Notes: generated by a model not told the origin, from the letters alone. Positions 49,535-63,050 are shown, counted from the first letter of the stretch. The stretch is 64,000 nucleotides of DNA from Xylaria sp. FL1777 (GCA_022578965.1 MU400520.1:310001-374000); one strand, 5' to 3'. Made by a program: numbers and translations.

Positions 49535-50996
49535 TACGGCCCTAAATCTAGACCGTAACTACATTTACAAATGTTAATTAACACAGAAGTAGTTAGATGT
49601 ATAACAAGATTTGGTGTATTACTAGGATATTGGTTAACAGCTGCTCAATATTAAACTTAATGACGGTCCTCCCTGTCTACACATGTTACAAGGTCTGTCC
49701 AGATGGGCAAGCTTAAGAACTAGGGGGGAGATTTGATGAGGATTATCTACTAAATACCGCCATCTCCACAGCCCGAGTATCTAGATGAATTAGCTTCAAA
49801 TGAAGGCATAGTGTCCTTTCAAACTAATTCAATACAGCACCAGGATCTGAAGATAAGGGTCTACGTGGATTACACTACGCAGCTATAAATCTACGCTGCC
49901 AGCCGTGTGTGAGCAACAGCTTAGGGGGTCCTTGGAGAGCACTTAATGTTACCTTATGCTACACCCGGACGCGTAGTTCGGTGAGACACCTGGACCGTAC
50001 TACGCTGAACTGAGATCTATTGAGACTGTCTCGCGTATCCAGAAGTGAAGCTATTCAGCCCGCGCTTATCTAAGACATACTGGCGGACCCCGGAGGTTTG
50101 GAAGCCCGAACCGATTGTATATAGAGTCAAGGACAGCCACCATGCCCGGCGCGAGTTCGAGTTGGGGTAAGTTCCAAGCCCTGTTGCAACAGCCCTTGTT
50201 ATACTTAGCACGGGCTCTCCATGTATTTTAGGGGGAAATGGCATTCGTTGCATCGTTTGTAGGATGTAGTCATATTCGCCATTAAGAAAAAGGAGGGGTC
50301 CGTGTGTAGGAGTGGCAGCAAACGGATACCTACAAACGGGGGCTGTTGGCTTTGGCGTCGTGTACAAAGGCCCGTCTCGGGCCGTCCCGGCGGCTCGTAC
50401 TCCCTAGGCACTTCAAAATCACTATCAATTTTATTTCCGCGAGACGACATTGATAGGTTCAATGAAGATCACCAAGTGCCTCATCAAATACAGGAACCGC
50501 AATTCTATCTCATTTCCGCAGCACATAGATCGTTTACATTGCCATTACAATCATATGGATTTCCATAATATAACAAGTTCAGACTATGTTCGAGGGTTAT
50601 AGAAGCACAGTTCACCCCTAAGTCGAAAGATGTCCTCCGTAGCTTCACCTTGTTTGTCTCAAATTCTTCGGCGCCTACGGAACAACGACGAAGCTTCCCT
50701 GCTGAGATGCAATGGTCCGTGGGATCATATAATTTTCACCCTTAATGAACTAGTTTTCCCGAGGATGGAATTGTCCAGAATTAGGAAGAGGCAAACGGAG
50801 CCACTCCGGTTTATCTCTTCACTTTTCTACCCGCCGTGAAGCAAACTCCCATGGAGGTATATAACCCCTAGAACGCAACCTGCGCTTATCTGATGATGCT
50901 ACTGAGTTCAAGCTACCCAACTTTAAGTCCACCTCATCAGACTTGCAGAATCACAGATACCTTTCCCATTCCAACATTACAATTCAAGGAGACATT
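49535..50996. other. Intergenic with an LTR-tail relic
   Basis: Bases about 50168-50203 match the last 35 bp of the chromovirus LTR (AAGTTCCAAGCCCT, then AGCCCTTGTTA); the sequence before it aligns poorly. No gene was recognised. Confidence 0.4.
50168..50203 (+). repeat. Possible LTR 3'-end fragment
   Basis: A short match to the chromovirus LTR end, with the two conserved blocks AAGTTCCAAGCCCT and AGCCCTTGT in the right spacing. Upstream homology is not convincing, so it is either a truncated LTR or a diverged relative. Confidence 0.4.
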
Positions 50997-52691
50997 ATGA
51001 CCATGCGAGGTGACCCGCATGAGGGAAAAATAAGTTTCGCATCGACAACCACGGATGCAAGTGATAATGGAGACGGTGGAAACAACAATGACGAAATCAT
51101 GAATGAGCAACTAAAATTACTGGTTCAGCAAACCGTGACCGACGAGCTGAGCGAAATTAATAACGCTCCTTTGTTTACATTTCCTGTCTTAGAACACGCT
51201 AAGCAGTTAGCAACATCAGCCTCTACCCCGGCATTTTCACAATATGGGCTCTTGGCCGGAGATGTACGCAGCCTGAGAGGAACATCATCCGACGATCCAC
51301 GGATCTTCTATAATGTGGCAGCACCTTCCAGCATCTTCATCTGTGGCAGCCAAGGGTCAGGTAAAAGCCATACACTATCTTGCATTCTGGAGAACTGTTT
51401 GATCCAATCGGACAGGCTTGGTCGTCTTCCACGTCCTTTGACGGGGATCGTCTTTCACTACGATGACTACGCATCAGACTCCCACGTTTCTCCCTGCGAG
51501 GCTGCCTACCTCGGTAGTGACCCCACCATCAGCGTGAGAGTGCTATGCTCACCTACTAACATCAGAGCTGTAAAGGTATTCTTGATGTCCTTCCCGCCTT
51601 ATTGTCTTCTCTAACCCGATACAGGATTCCTACAGCGGGCTCGATAATGTTAGCGTTGAGGCTTTACGCCTAGACCAGGCAGACCTTAACACAAAGCGTA
51701 TGCTGGAGCTCATGGCTTTCGACCGCGCGCAACCCCTATACGCCCAGGTCATTCAGAGGATACTGAGAGATATGCGCCTCAGCCAGCAGGATAAACCGGG
51801 CAGATTTAACTATCATGAATTCATAAGCAAGCTTGATGGTGAGCCATTAAGTCCCGATCAGAAACGTGGCCTTAGGCAACGATTGGATACATTGCAAAGC
51901 TTCATGGTTCCGGAGCAGGTCAACCGGCTCACTAATCGCGGCGACGAGCGACTTGGGACTAATTGGACGCCCAAAGTAAGCCACCGCCCTAAGCCCCTTT
52001 ATATAACTCCTCTTAACCAATTGACGTTCCATAGGCTCGTGAACTCCTTATCGTCGATCTTTCGTGCCCATGTGTCACTGCTTCTATGGCATGCGCGCTG
52101 TTCAACATTTGCCTGTCTATATTCCTGGCCCAGGAAAAGTCTGTAGGGCGAGTTATCGCGCTGGATGAGGCTCACAGATACATGGGCGAGACTTCGGACT
52201 GTGAGGTCTTGACGAATAGCTTACTCGCAGCAATCCGGTTTCAGCGGCACCTCGGTGCTCGAATCATCATATCTACGCAGGAACCGACAATATCGCCCAA
52301 GCTGCTAGACCTGTGCAGTATTACGATTGTGCATCGATTCAGTTCACCGGACTGGCTTAATGTTTTGACGAAACATCTCGCAGGCATTTCTAAGGTATCG
52401 AGACTTACTAATAAGGTTGCTAGTGCGGATAATCATGATAATGAGGAGGATGCCAACTGTCACGGCCTACGTGGGATTGCCGTGTCGCCGGATGATCCCA
52501 TCCTCGAGCTGTTCTCGCAGATAGTAGAGTTACGGACTGGTGAAGCGTTGGTTTTTGCTCCCAGTGCTGTTGCATCACTGGAAAAGCGGAATCTTGAATT
52601 TATACCGAGGAAATTAGCACATCGTGTTTTGAGAGTTGTCATGAGAGCACGAATCACAGCAGACGGAGGAAGAAGTATCATGGCGTCTTAA
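50997..52691 (+). CDS. HerA/FtsK-like P-loop ATPase
   Basis: Exons 50997-51575, 51625-51975 and 52035-52691 join in frame to 528 residues. The start is the ATG at 50997 (MTMRGDPHEG). Walker A GSQGSGKSH is at 117-125; Walker B VIALDEAH has D354 and E355; between them IVDLSCPC ends the strand before ALFNICLSIFLAQ, and STQEP follows as a sensor-like strand. This order (long insert between Walker A and B, DEAH, STQ) is like the HerA-FtsK-VirD4 group of DNA- or protein-pumping ATPases. The N-terminal 60 residues are low complexity (TTDASDNGDGGNNNDE). No signal peptide or membrane helix. Comparable proteins occur in other moulds without known function. It is alone, with no nuclease beside it. Confidence 0.8.
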
Positions 52692-55600
52692 TAATAAGGA
52701 TTGAAGTAGAAGTAGTTTTAGGCCTTTTCCTTTCACTGCTACAATAGAATGTTTGTTTTAGATTCTGGGGCTTCCAATTAGCTTTTAGTATTTGAGTCTA
52801 CATAGCTCTACGTAGGTAGTTATATGTAACCCGCTGGAGTGAGAACAATGCCGAGACGGATTAGTTCAGCTCTAGAACCTTTGCAGCCAAGATTTTCTCT
52901 CATACTGACACCCTGACATATATACACAATTAACAAATTCATCTGGTACATACGACCATAGGATCCGGAAAACACGGGGTCCCGTCCGCTCCCCCATAGC
53001 TAAGCCGGATACCGCTAGATTAGTTGGTAGGTGTGAACAATCGTGGCGATTGTAAGGCTGTTTGCTCGGGTTGAACTGGTGTGTTATTACCGTCTGCAAC
53101 GCTCCGCGTGCAACTATTGGAAAGGTAAAAGCTATCTCCAGCTTCCTACCCATATAAACTACCTAGGTTAGGTGGTAGAAGGTTCCAGCAGTCCGGCCAC
53201 ACACATCCCTGCGCTCGGTCGCACGGTCGCAAATAGCCTTCGGAGGCTAACAGTACCTAAGTACGGCCAATCAAGTGTCAAAAAAAAAAAGGTTAGGTAC
53301 AATCTTAGCTGGCTATAAATCCAACTAATTTTCTAATTTTCTCAGTTCGGCCCAATGTCATCCTGTTTCAGCTCGTAACAAGTTGTTTTTTTGGGGTTCT
53401 CATCATGATAGGCGGCGCGTGTGGAAACATAGAGGGTGATTCCTGTGTGCGTCCAGTGGGTACAGGGGGTTACTTTCCACGAGCTTCCGTCTCGGATAGA
53501 GCCGAATGCTAGGAAGCTCAGAGTCGGCCCAAACACGGAAGTTTCCGAGATATGATGACTTACCGACTGAGATGCCTTATGCAGCACTTGGCGTTTTGCC
53601 AGTCGGCTATGGCTGTCTCTGTCTGATCTCAAACCCAAGTTAGCAAACGTGTTTACAAGAAGAATGTGAGCTTGAACGGGCTTACCAGGTCCATAGTCTT
53701 GAGGGGCCATCCTATATCACGCCTCCCTATACCTCTTAATCCCCTCCCCATCCCCCTCCGCCTTATACCACGACGAGGCATAGCAAGTCGGCAAGTGTCT
53801 GGGAAGGAGGACCGAGTCTAGTAAATGATAGAAACTACCAGTCAGCTTTAGCACGACGCCAGTTCCAAGCTGGGACCCAAACCTTCAACTGGTGATCGAT
53901 TCCGTATTGAAACAGTCGTATTTACATCGGTTTTATTGCAACTATTGCTGGGACGGAGCTGTTGCTCTCTTGTGTGGTATCTTCGGTTTGGACCTCTGGT
54001 ATTTTGGCTTCTTCTGTTTTGGTTATTCAACGGCTGTGATACTAACTCGACAAAGACACGAGACTATACACGAGAACATGCGGAACACTAAACCAAAGCA
54101 ACTCACCTGGGCGTGCAAGTGTGTGATAAGGCACAAGGACAAAGAGACTTGCGTATATGTATCTAGATGGCCTCACTTAGCCCTGAGATCCTCGTGCAAC
54201 AACAAGAGTCATCACCTACTGCAAGCTTTGGGTTCGTGACAAAGTGTAAACCGATTACGAATGGAGGATAATGATTCAGGACGTTTACGATGCAAAGGAA
54301 TATGAGAAGTTCTGATCAACTTGTAGCTGCGTTAAACAATAGCAAGATAGGAAACGAGATTGACGGATTCCAATTGATTAATGGCAATTTAGGCGAGAAG
54401 ATGAGAAGATGGGAAACAATGCAAGGTAAATCGCTAGGAGACCAGAGTTGAATATTGGGAAAATGACCTGATCCGTGGTTGCAGGCTCTTTGATCAACGA
54501 ACGGCAAGTGCTGGGTGCTCAATATACAGCCTAGAACGACACGCAAATCTATCAAGTCAAAAGTTGATAGTCTTGGAGACTGCCACAGCCGTAACAGGCA
54601 AGAATGAACGGGGATGCTTAGCTTGGCTATAAGAACCAAGGCATGGAGTCCGGGTTGCCTATTGGAATATATCTAGTAGCAGCACTCTTTCTACTTTTGA
54701 TGGAATACTATTAACTTCTTTATGTATGCCTGTCTCATAGCTACATTATGTTTATCGGTGTCAAGATTAAGCGGTGCGCAATAGCTCGGAACGGCAGGAA
54801 CATCATACGTAGGTAGTCTTTAAGTAATAGCTTTCCAAGTTATCATAAACATCATAGCCTTTATGAAGGCCTAGGTATTAGAAGGAGAAAGGGGATGCAA
54901 ATGCTCTTTCTCAAATTCGTTATGATGTCTGAGTTTTTATGTCGTCAAGACTGTCAGAAATACGCCACGTTCGGAAGAAAGAACAACCTACCTAGGTGGA
55001 TAAAAAATTATAACGTCCTTCAATAGCTCTCTCTCCCATCTCTCATCTCTAAGCTTATATTCCCCTATTTCTACGTCTCCTGGAACTGGGGAAAGTCGGA
55101 GCAGGAACCGATATGATTGCATTGAGCTTGTTTAGAAATATGGATTATCAACAACTGTCTCTCAAGACCACATCTGTTTCCGATAGTGTCAGCGTGCTAT
55201 TTTGCCATGTAATTATGTCAGGAGCTAGGGTCGCAGCAGGGTAGAAGCAGCTCAATTATGAGGAGATAGTCTAGTATTTTCTATATAAAGTTGGGTTCCC
55301 TTCCAATACTTCTTGGGGGACTCAGGAATCAATAATATTGAGCCCTTACCCATAACTACGACCTAGCAGCTACCCTCTAGTGACCCAACTTCACTCTGGA
55401 GACAGACACCCCTGACAAATTACCTCCTTGTGATAGACCTACCTGTCACGGTAAAGCGCTATACCCACGACACTACCAAATGATATAACATCACTAGAAC
55501 GGGAACCTAGCTGGCTGAATTCGGCATGTGGTGCATTTTTACGAGAGAGAAGTGATTTGGGTGATTTGTAACCAACGTACCAATAAGGGAACAATTCTGC

Positions 55601-56027
55601 CTCAGTATTCCAATAGGCCTCCGCCTAAACCCCAGTTACCTAGGTATGCTGTTACTAGGCTAGGTTCATCATAGGCAACTGTCCCCCTAGATATCCCCAG
55701 AACGATACCCTTGGTGCCGTCGAAAGGCAATATGCACGAAGCTAGGAAGAGCCGACATTGGGAGGAAGGAGAATAGAAAGCTACTTAGGTACGTTGGTTG
55801 TCCATTAGGTAGATAGCTAAGTATATACCCTGCTAATAGTAGTGTCACGTGTGTGTGGATTATCCACCCACTAGGTTTTATCGGAATCACACACACTATA
55901 GGTCCCGTGCTACAGGTATTTGCCTGCCCATAAGGTTCCGGCACCGGCTCCAATTATGTATTATGCAAGTCCGAGCAGCGCCAGAAGTCAGAATCGCAGT
56001 GGCGTACCATTTTCGCACGCAAAATTA

Positions 56028-56465
56028 CTAGTATGGTTGGGAGAACAGTGTTGAAAGCATTGCAGCAGTGTCAAGAGGCACAAGGATTATAGTTTCCTCA
56101 TTCACGATGTGCCTATCATGAATTATTGGCGCTTCCGTGTTAACCTTTTCTCCGAATATCTCACTAACAGTAAATGGAACTAACACTGGAGTAGATTCGT
56201 CGTATACTAGAGCAAGACCACAAAGCGGGAAAGTCTCATCGTCGAATAGTGTACAATGTACAATTGGACCACAAGCGGATCGTGATATACCACTGGGAGT
56301 CAGGCTACTTCCGTTCTTGTTGCCTGTTTCAAAAGAACTCGAGATCCATGTCCATCTATAGAAATAAGCCGTATGATGATCTAGATAGTTTAGATTTAGG
56401 GTGATTAAGGTCCTGTAGTGACACCGACAATCGCAACACCCTGTTCCTTTCCCAATAAGAGTCAT
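56028..56465 (-). CDS. Weak hypothetical gene
   Basis: An uninterrupted frame of 145 residues. A possible intron (donor GTGTCA after CDCR, acceptor TATAG before WTWISSS) also keeps the frame and gives a shorter protein. The C-terminal half (FGEKVNTEAPIIHDRHIVN, TIILVPLDTAAML) looks protein-like, but nothing is recognised. It could be chance. Confidence 0.3.
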   Translation of the reverse strand: MTLIGKGTGCCDCRCHYRTLITLNLNYLDHHTAYFYRWTWISSSFETGNKNGSSLTPSGISRSACGPIVHCTLFDDETFPLCGLALVYDESTPVLVPFTVSEIFGEKVNTEAPIIHDRHIVNEETIILVPLDTAAMLSTLFSQPY

Positions 56466-57902
56466 GACTGGTTCTCTGGTTAGAAGGGAGAAGTGCTGAA
56501 GACAGCAATGGATTTTCCTTTCAAATCCTTTTAAGTCAGCCTACATATGCCCCCTGGTTCTAGTTCCAGTTCCAGTTTCGTAGCAGCCAGCTCGTGGGTC
56601 TTCGTTTTGCACGGGCTTTCTTAAAGTCAGAATCATTGCAACTTCGTGTCGTGCTCGGCCAAGCACTATTATAGAAGACAGTAAGAACTTATATTATACC
56701 GCCATTTTAAAAGGTACTTGGTTAGACGTTCATGGGAACTAGATCAATTTAATCTTACTGCGTGATATATATATCTCCTTGCGCGGCGGCGTGACTGATA
56801 ATTCCGGAATGATAAAGACTGAAGTGTAGGTATGTCGGAAGCTAGCTGCTGGTAGTCTGGGATATCAACCAGGGGAAGTAACGCCAATTCTAGAGCAATT
56901 CCACAATAGCTTTGCGGCCGGGGTGGCATTTTGTGCTGTGGGTAGCTCACAGAGGCACAACCTCGTTGAGATAGATGCAGTGTCGTTTTAATCGCTACAA
57001 ATTGATTCTAGGAACATACGGTAGGTACTTGTACAAAGGAAATAATAACTATTTGTTCTATGTTGATGTACTCGAAGTCCCCTTTTAGTAACTCTATATA
57101 AAGCATTCTCACAGCTCCAGGAAGTAATAAATACCTAGTTGAGCTTGTTAAATTATAGGTCGGTATGATCAAAGATAGCCAACTTGATAATTCCTCTTTG
57201 CTGAAATCGGCGACAGTGATTAGGATTATTGTAAAAGTTGGAAGTTCAAATACTTAGGTACATGTAAGGAAAATGAAAAGTACTGCCATAATAATTAATC
57301 CCTGGAACCTATTGCTGATAAGCCACATAATTGGATGTAGTATTGGGGTCTTGTCAGGTTCCAGGTTGTTTACGTACATGTGCACTACCTTGAAGTCGCC
57401 CGAGCCCTGTGTAGCTGTTTGGGGGCTTTAACAGCCTGTTTTGCGGTGAGAAATGTACCTAGGTACCTTGGAAGATTGGGGGCTGGCGGGCCAGGTAATC
57501 AACCTTACGTCTTGCAGTACCTACATAAGGTAGGTATTTTAGGTATTTTAGGTATTTTAGGTTACCTATGTCCGCCCACGCACGGGTGCTTTGTATATGT
57601 GCTTTGTTTATAGGGACTGCGTAGAGGTACATCAAGAGGCTGTAAGGTTGCGGAGCAATGATGGTAAGACGATTGGGCAGCGACTCAGGCCAAGGGAAGT
57701 ACCTCTGATGTATAATTTTCCGATTTGCCTGGCCAGTGCGCACCAGCAGCGCCAGCCTCAGACCTGGCCTAGCAGTACAGGGGGCCAGGGGGCCGGGGCG
57801 GCGGACGTCTGCGAATGACACGCGCTAGAAATTTTCGGCCAGGGCATGACAGGGCACGGCAAAAAAATTGCCTACCGACCGTGACACACTGTCGCTGGCG
57901 GC

Positions 57903-58562
57903 CTTCTTTCACTCCCTTCTTCGTTTCTTTCTTTCCTTCTTTCTTTCTTCAGCCCCTTGCACGCTCCGTCACGTCACGTCTGACCGCCGCCATCCTCTGT
58001 CAATCGCCCTCTTGGTCTGGGTGGCCTGTCGAATTCCCTTCTATTCTTTCTTGCCGTGGTTATCAGGTATTATCTGGTCCCTCCCCGCCGTCGCCGTTGC
58101 TGTTGTTGTTGCTGTTGCTGCGCTGCCTTCGTTCCGGCTGCGTGTTTACCTGGATCCAAAAAGCCAACAAACCCCGGCACTGCACCCGGCAACACGCTCC
58201 GGCCGACCAGCGAACAGCTGCAGTCTTTTACAGCCTGGTAAGAGCCGTTCCGGTCCTGGTAGAAAACACAGCCTGCGATCCATCGACCTTGCTGATGAAA
58301 GAGCACGGCCTTTTGTTGTTGGTTGTTGGTTGGACAAAGCTGACTGGTCTGGCTTAGCCGCCTGGAGATACTGAGATCCGTGCAGAAGAAGAATCGTCTA
58401 TCGAGAAGCCGACCAGGGCCTCCGAACCGAACCCAACTACGTCTACCAACGCTCGCCTTGCGACTGGAGACCTTGCTCCCTCCCGCCCGACGATCTGACG
58501 ACAAGAAACGAAAGGAAACCCAACCCTGCACACGTGTGTTGTATCTGTGGCTTTGACTAGTC
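57903..58562 (+). promoter_or_regulatory. CT-rich promoter and leader of eIF2A
   Basis: A pyrimidine-rich tract at 57903-57950 (CTTTCTTCTT-like) is typical for transcription starts of strongly expressed fungal genes. A GTTGCT-type trinucleotide tract lies at 58096-58120. Several upstream ATGs lie in the presumed leader. Promoter assignment is inference from position and composition. Confidence 0.45.
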
Positions 58563-60738
58563 ATGGCGGCCCCGTTGCAGTTTGCCTACCGAACCCAGAA
58601 GGAAATCGGCGTCACTGACGCTGCGCCTGTTTACCTACCCCTTCCTGGGTTCGTCAAGCCTGAAGGGAATTTGCGGTGCTGTGTGTATTCGCCCTGTGGA
58701 CGGTTCCTTGCTTGGGCGTCAAACGAACGTGTCTGCGTTGTCGATGCTTCTGTTGGCCATGTCCTCACTACTCTTATCGTCTCGAATGTATTCGAAGTCG
58801 CATTTTCTCCCCGCGGTACGTATCTGAGCACATGGGAACGCCCAGCGAAGGATGAGAATGGGGATGCCACCAAGAACTTGAAAATTTGGCGTGTCGCTGA
58901 GGAGACTTCGGACGGCGTCGATAAACAACCGATAGGGCGGTTTGTTCAAAAGTCGCAGACTGGCTGGAATCTCCAGTACACCTCGGATGAGAAGTTCTGT
59001 GCCCGTCTCGTGACAAACGAGGTGCAATTCTACAACAGTGGTGACCTGGCTACTGTTTGGAACAAGTTGCGAGTTGAGGGAGTGACAGATTTTGCTATTG
59101 CCCCCGGTCAGAGGTATAACGTCTCTGTTTTTATCCCTGAACGCAAGGTGCGTGACTTGATCCCCCCATCTCTAAAAAAAACTCACTATTGGTTCTACCT
59201 TCTTTGGTTTACAGCAATGCTAATTCCGATTCCAGGGCCAACCAGCCGCAGTTAAGGTTTTCAATGTCCCCCAATTTATCACGCCGATATCTCAGAAGAC
59301 CTTTTTCAAGGGTGATAAAGTGCAGCTGAAGTGGAATAGCCTAGGCACGAGCCTGATTGTGCTGGCACAAACAGATGTTGACAAGTCGAATAAGAGTTAC
59401 TATGGTGAGACGACACTCTACCTCCTGAGTGCAAATGGATCACTCGATGCTCGCATCACGCTCGATAAGGAGGGACCTATCCATGACGTATCTTGGTCGC
59501 CGAATGGAAAGGAATTCGGAGTTATCTATGGTTATATGCCTGCAAAGACTACAATCTTCAACCATCGAGCTGTCGTATCCCATTCGTTCCCCCTCGGTCC
59601 CCGGAATACCATCATCTTCTCACCTACCGGCCGGTTCGCACTGGTCGCTGGCTTCGGAAACTTGGCTGGCCAGATTGACGTGTATGACTTGGAGAAGGAT
59701 TTCAGGAAGATTTGCACTATTGAAAGCGGCAATCCCAGTGTGTGTCAGTGGAGTCCTGACAGCCGTTATATCATGACCGCGACAACCTCTCCCCGGTTGC
59801 GGGTTGATAATGGCGTGAAGCTTTGGCATGTTGGTGGTGGGATCATGTATCATGAGGACATGGTTGAACTGTACCATGTATCGTGGAGACCATACCTGCC
59901 TGAGAACCTACCTCGCGGCGACCCTTTGCACCCAGTTCCCACTCCACACGCCTCTGCTCTCACGTATCTAGACACGGTCAAGACGCCTTCCAAGCCTGTT
60001 GGCGCATATCGACCTCCTGGCGCACGAGGCATGTCCACGCCTCTCCATTTCCGGCGCGAGGACGAGGGTGGTGCGGCTCACGTGATGAGTAATGGGAGTT
60101 CTAACATTGGTCCAAATGGCTTCGGACGTCCGCGCCGCCAGGTCCCTGGTGCGGATTTACTTGAAACGGGTACACGATCTGTGCCGGGCGCTGCTGCTGC
60201 GCAGGTACCTGGATCGGCGGGTGATGAAGGTCTGTCCAAGACTGCGCTGAAGAATAAGAAGAAGCGGAACAACAAGAAGGCCAAAGAAGCTGATGGTCAA
60301 ACCGGTGCTGGTGGATTGGCACCTCCCACCCAGGAGTATGGTCCTAGCTCTGGAAATGAGGGACGAAGCCCTGAGCGTCGCGCTAATCAAAACCACCAAA
60401 GACATCACCGGAGTCGTTCGCGACACAATGCTCATGGGGGTAACAACCCCGGGCGCAATCGCAGCAACACCAACCAAAATGGCCAGCATCCTGGAGCTGT
60501 ACCACAAGTCAATACATCGCAGCAGCCCGCCGCAGACTCGCTTTTATCTCCTGGTAGTCAGAATCCAGCTTCAAAGAAGCTCCGAGGTCTCCAAAAGAAG
60601 ATCCGTGCGATTGAGGATCTCGAGATGCGTCTCGCTGGCGGCGAGAAGCTAGAAGATACGCAGATGAAGAAGATTGCCACGAAGCCTGCAGTTCTTAAGG
60701 AACTCGAGGGTATAGACAAGGAGCCTCACGCAGCCTGA
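58563..60738 (+). CDS. Eukaryotic translation initiation factor 2A
   Basis: Exons 58563-59147 and 59236-60738 (88-bp phase 0 intron) give 695 residues. The first 430 residues form the eIF2A beta-propeller: VYSPCGRFLAWAS, GWNLQYTSDEKFCARL, HDVSWSPNGKEFGVIYGYMP, IIFSPTGRFALVAGFGNLAG, CQWSPDSRYIMTATTSPRLR and KLWHVGGG, all characteristic. A long low-complexity linker (Pro, Gly, Asn, His) follows with a basic patch ALKNKKKRNNKKAKE, and the C-terminus is a charged helix (LRGLQKKIRAIEDLEMRL). The protein delivers Met-tRNA or non-AUG initiator tRNA to ribosomes. It is the one clear housekeeping gene in the window and an anchor for synteny. Confidence 0.95.
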
Positions 60739-61642
60739 GCTGTGAGTGAGATAAGTCTTGCTCCGTCTGAAGGTGCAATATCTTGGGTTATGTTGGACAC
60801 TATCAGCGTACTACCATAACTATCCAGTAGCGTCGTTAATAAGATAAGACCGAAGAAAATCGGAGAATGTTCACGGATCGTTTTCAATTTGCCCAAATCC
60901 AAGTGTGTGTGCTGATTCTCTGTGTAAATCCGAAGTCTTGGGCTAGAACTATGCCCCTATTCTCAGTGCCAGTATCTATTAAATATGATATGGTGGAAAA
61001 GGGTACCTTTTACACATGAGAGATTGCGACAGTCCCAATCCTAGAACTGTTTCGGAATATTAGACTTTTGACGCGCAAAGACCATTCCCTACATATGTCC
61101 CTCGGAAAACGAAAGCCTCCCTCTCCCACCTCTCTTTCTTTTCTTTTGGTTTCTTTCGAGTCTAGAAGAGAGGGGGGGAAACGCTTTGAGAGTAGAGTTG
61201 CTTCTGACCTACAGTGAAACCGTCATTTTCGAGATTGTGTTAAGATGTAGGGACACGATTACTAAGTTAACAGATAAAAGGAGTCCGGACGGACACCGGT
61301 GAGGTTGTGTGCATCTGCCATCATGAAGCGCTGAAGCCCATATCGACTGCTCAGATAACGAGCCGGCGGAGTTTAAGGCGAGAAGAGTATCGCCCGCTGC
61401 TTGCCCCCCTAACAGCTATAACCTAGTATTGGCGAGGCAGGCTAGTGTGCGACCTTTCGGCACCTTCTGTACTCTCACGTAGGAGGAAGCACTTTGCAGC
61501 AATCGTCGTCGTCGGTGCTGGAGAACCATGTTCACTTCAAAATTAGGATACGACCAGCTTGAACGTATATATTTCTATATCTTAGTAATGCTGCCACCCC
61601 TCTTGGTACGCCTGTATAATACCTCCTATCCCTCCCTTATGC
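60739..61642. other. Intergenic between convergent genes
   Basis: 3' regions of eIF2A and of the FAD monooxygenase. A pyrimidine-rich tract lies at 61110-61155. No other feature recognised. Confidence 0.5.
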
Positions 61643-63050
61643 TCAAAACTTTGTTGCCCACTCTGGATATACCTCCTCTTGTCTCGGCGTTGAGGCGACA
61701 TTCCGATCGTGGATGTGGTCTTCCAGGGGTAAATCCATGTGCTGGCTATGCTCGCCCATATCCACGCCTCTCTTCTGTATGTATCTGGCGAAGCCCAACG
61801 TCTGTCTCTTCCACTCCTCCCTATTGACCTTTCCATCAATATAATCCGCAAAAATCATAGCGTCGAACGCAGCCTGCGACGTTGAGGCTACTGTATGTGG
61901 ACGAAACCCGGCGAGCGCGTCCCCGATTAAGACAACCTTTCCGCCCCAATACTCGTGCTCTGGGCTGAGCACATCCGTGACTGCTTGGACGAACGGCTTG
62001 GTGGTCCCACAGACGACCTCGGCGAATTGCGGTGGGAGACGCTCACGCGCGAGCTTCCGCTGTTTCTCCCATGCTTGTGGATCTGTCATGCCGGGCGGCA
62101 TGGTGATGGCTCTACGTCGCCCGTTGCGATCAGTCATGATCTCTTCGAGATCTTCTGATCCCTCTGGGAAATTCGTGTAGTATACGAAGTTGATTAGCCG
62201 CTTCCCAGGCTCAACGGTGCCGTCTTTCCCCGGGATGAGGTACGTCAGGATCTGGACTCCTGAGCAGTGGAAGAAGGTGAATCGTTCGCAGCAAGTCTCC
62301 CTTGTTTTCTCACTTGCCTCGTCTTCCGGCAGCGTTCCTCTTAACGCGCAGTATCCGGCGTACTTGCGCTCTACATTGGGTTGCACGAGCTTCCGGATTG
62401 TTGAGCTTGGTCCGTCTGCCCCGACAACGATGTCAGCAAGGAGGGAACCTTCGTCACCTCGACTACTTTTCCAAAAGACTCGTATCCGTCCATGTCCATC
62501 GTTGCTTTCTTCCGCGATATTCGTTACGTTCCGATCATGGATATGCACGGCTTTCCCATGCTCTGGGACCGGATCTGGCACCTCACAATAAGGACTCTCT
62601 ACACCATCGTAGTTGGCGCGCATTAAGTAGTAAGTTAAATCCCATGATGTCATTCTCTGCAACATCTCCTCCTTATGCACGATCTTGCCTTCACGATTAA
62701 GGTATTGCCGCGCATACGAAGTCACCCCCAGCGGCCGATTGCAGCGGTTATAGCGCTCGAAGAAATCAAGCGTATCTCCTCCGGCGACGATCCCAGCTCC
62801 CTGGTCCTGGAGAAGCGGCTTCGGGTTGCGCTCCAGGATCGTGGTGTCATGACCCAGCGCTTTCAATGCCAGGCCCGTCGCGAGACCACCGAGCGACCCT
62901 CCCACCTATATCATCGCACAATTACGATCGGGTTCGAAAGAAGCGTTTATCATGCTGTGAGAAATCCAAACTCACTATCACAAAGTGGAGCTTCTTCTCA
63001 CTCCCATCACGTTGCCCCTCTTTTTGTTTATCCGTCGAAGTCGAGACCAT
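61643..63050 (-). CDS. FAD-dependent aromatic monooxygenase (2,6-dihydroxypyridine hydroxylase-like)
   Basis: Exons 63050-62976 and 62905-61643 (70-bp phase 0 intron) give 445 residues. The start ATG at 63050 gives MVSTSTDKQKEG; the dinucleotide loop VGGSLGGLATGLAL spans the splice at residues 26-39. GADGPSS at 187-193 is the DG motif and GDALAGFRPHTVAS from 353 is the second FAD motif; the RPH form is typical of the dihydroxypyridine/aurachin-type branch. Such enzymes hydroxylate aromatic rings using NAD(P)H and O2. Substrate unknown. The methyltransferase is 17 kb away with eIF2A between, so a shared pathway is not indicated. Confidence 0.88.

Larger units (their letters stand above)
52692..58562. 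other. 5.9 kb gene-poor region before eIF2A
   Basis: Only one weak gene candidate (56028-56465). ACCTAGGT occurs at 53161, 54990, 55638 and 57457. A 9-bp tandem repeat (AGGTATTTT, three units) lies at 57532-57558. The last 700 bp are the eIF2A promoter and leader. Confidence 0.45.

Noticed and set aside
53342..53710. 122-codon minus-strand frame
   Set aside because: Unstructured composition, no recognised motif, isolated in a gene-poor region.
57815..58374. Overlapping open frames of 160-180 codons before eIF2A
   Set aside because: They lie in the pyrimidine-rich promoter and leader; translations are Ser, Arg and Pro rich without domains.
43923..63050. Methyltransferase plus FAD monooxygenase as a secondary-metabolite cluster
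   Set aside because: No synthase gene, 17 kb apart, and eIF2A lies between them.
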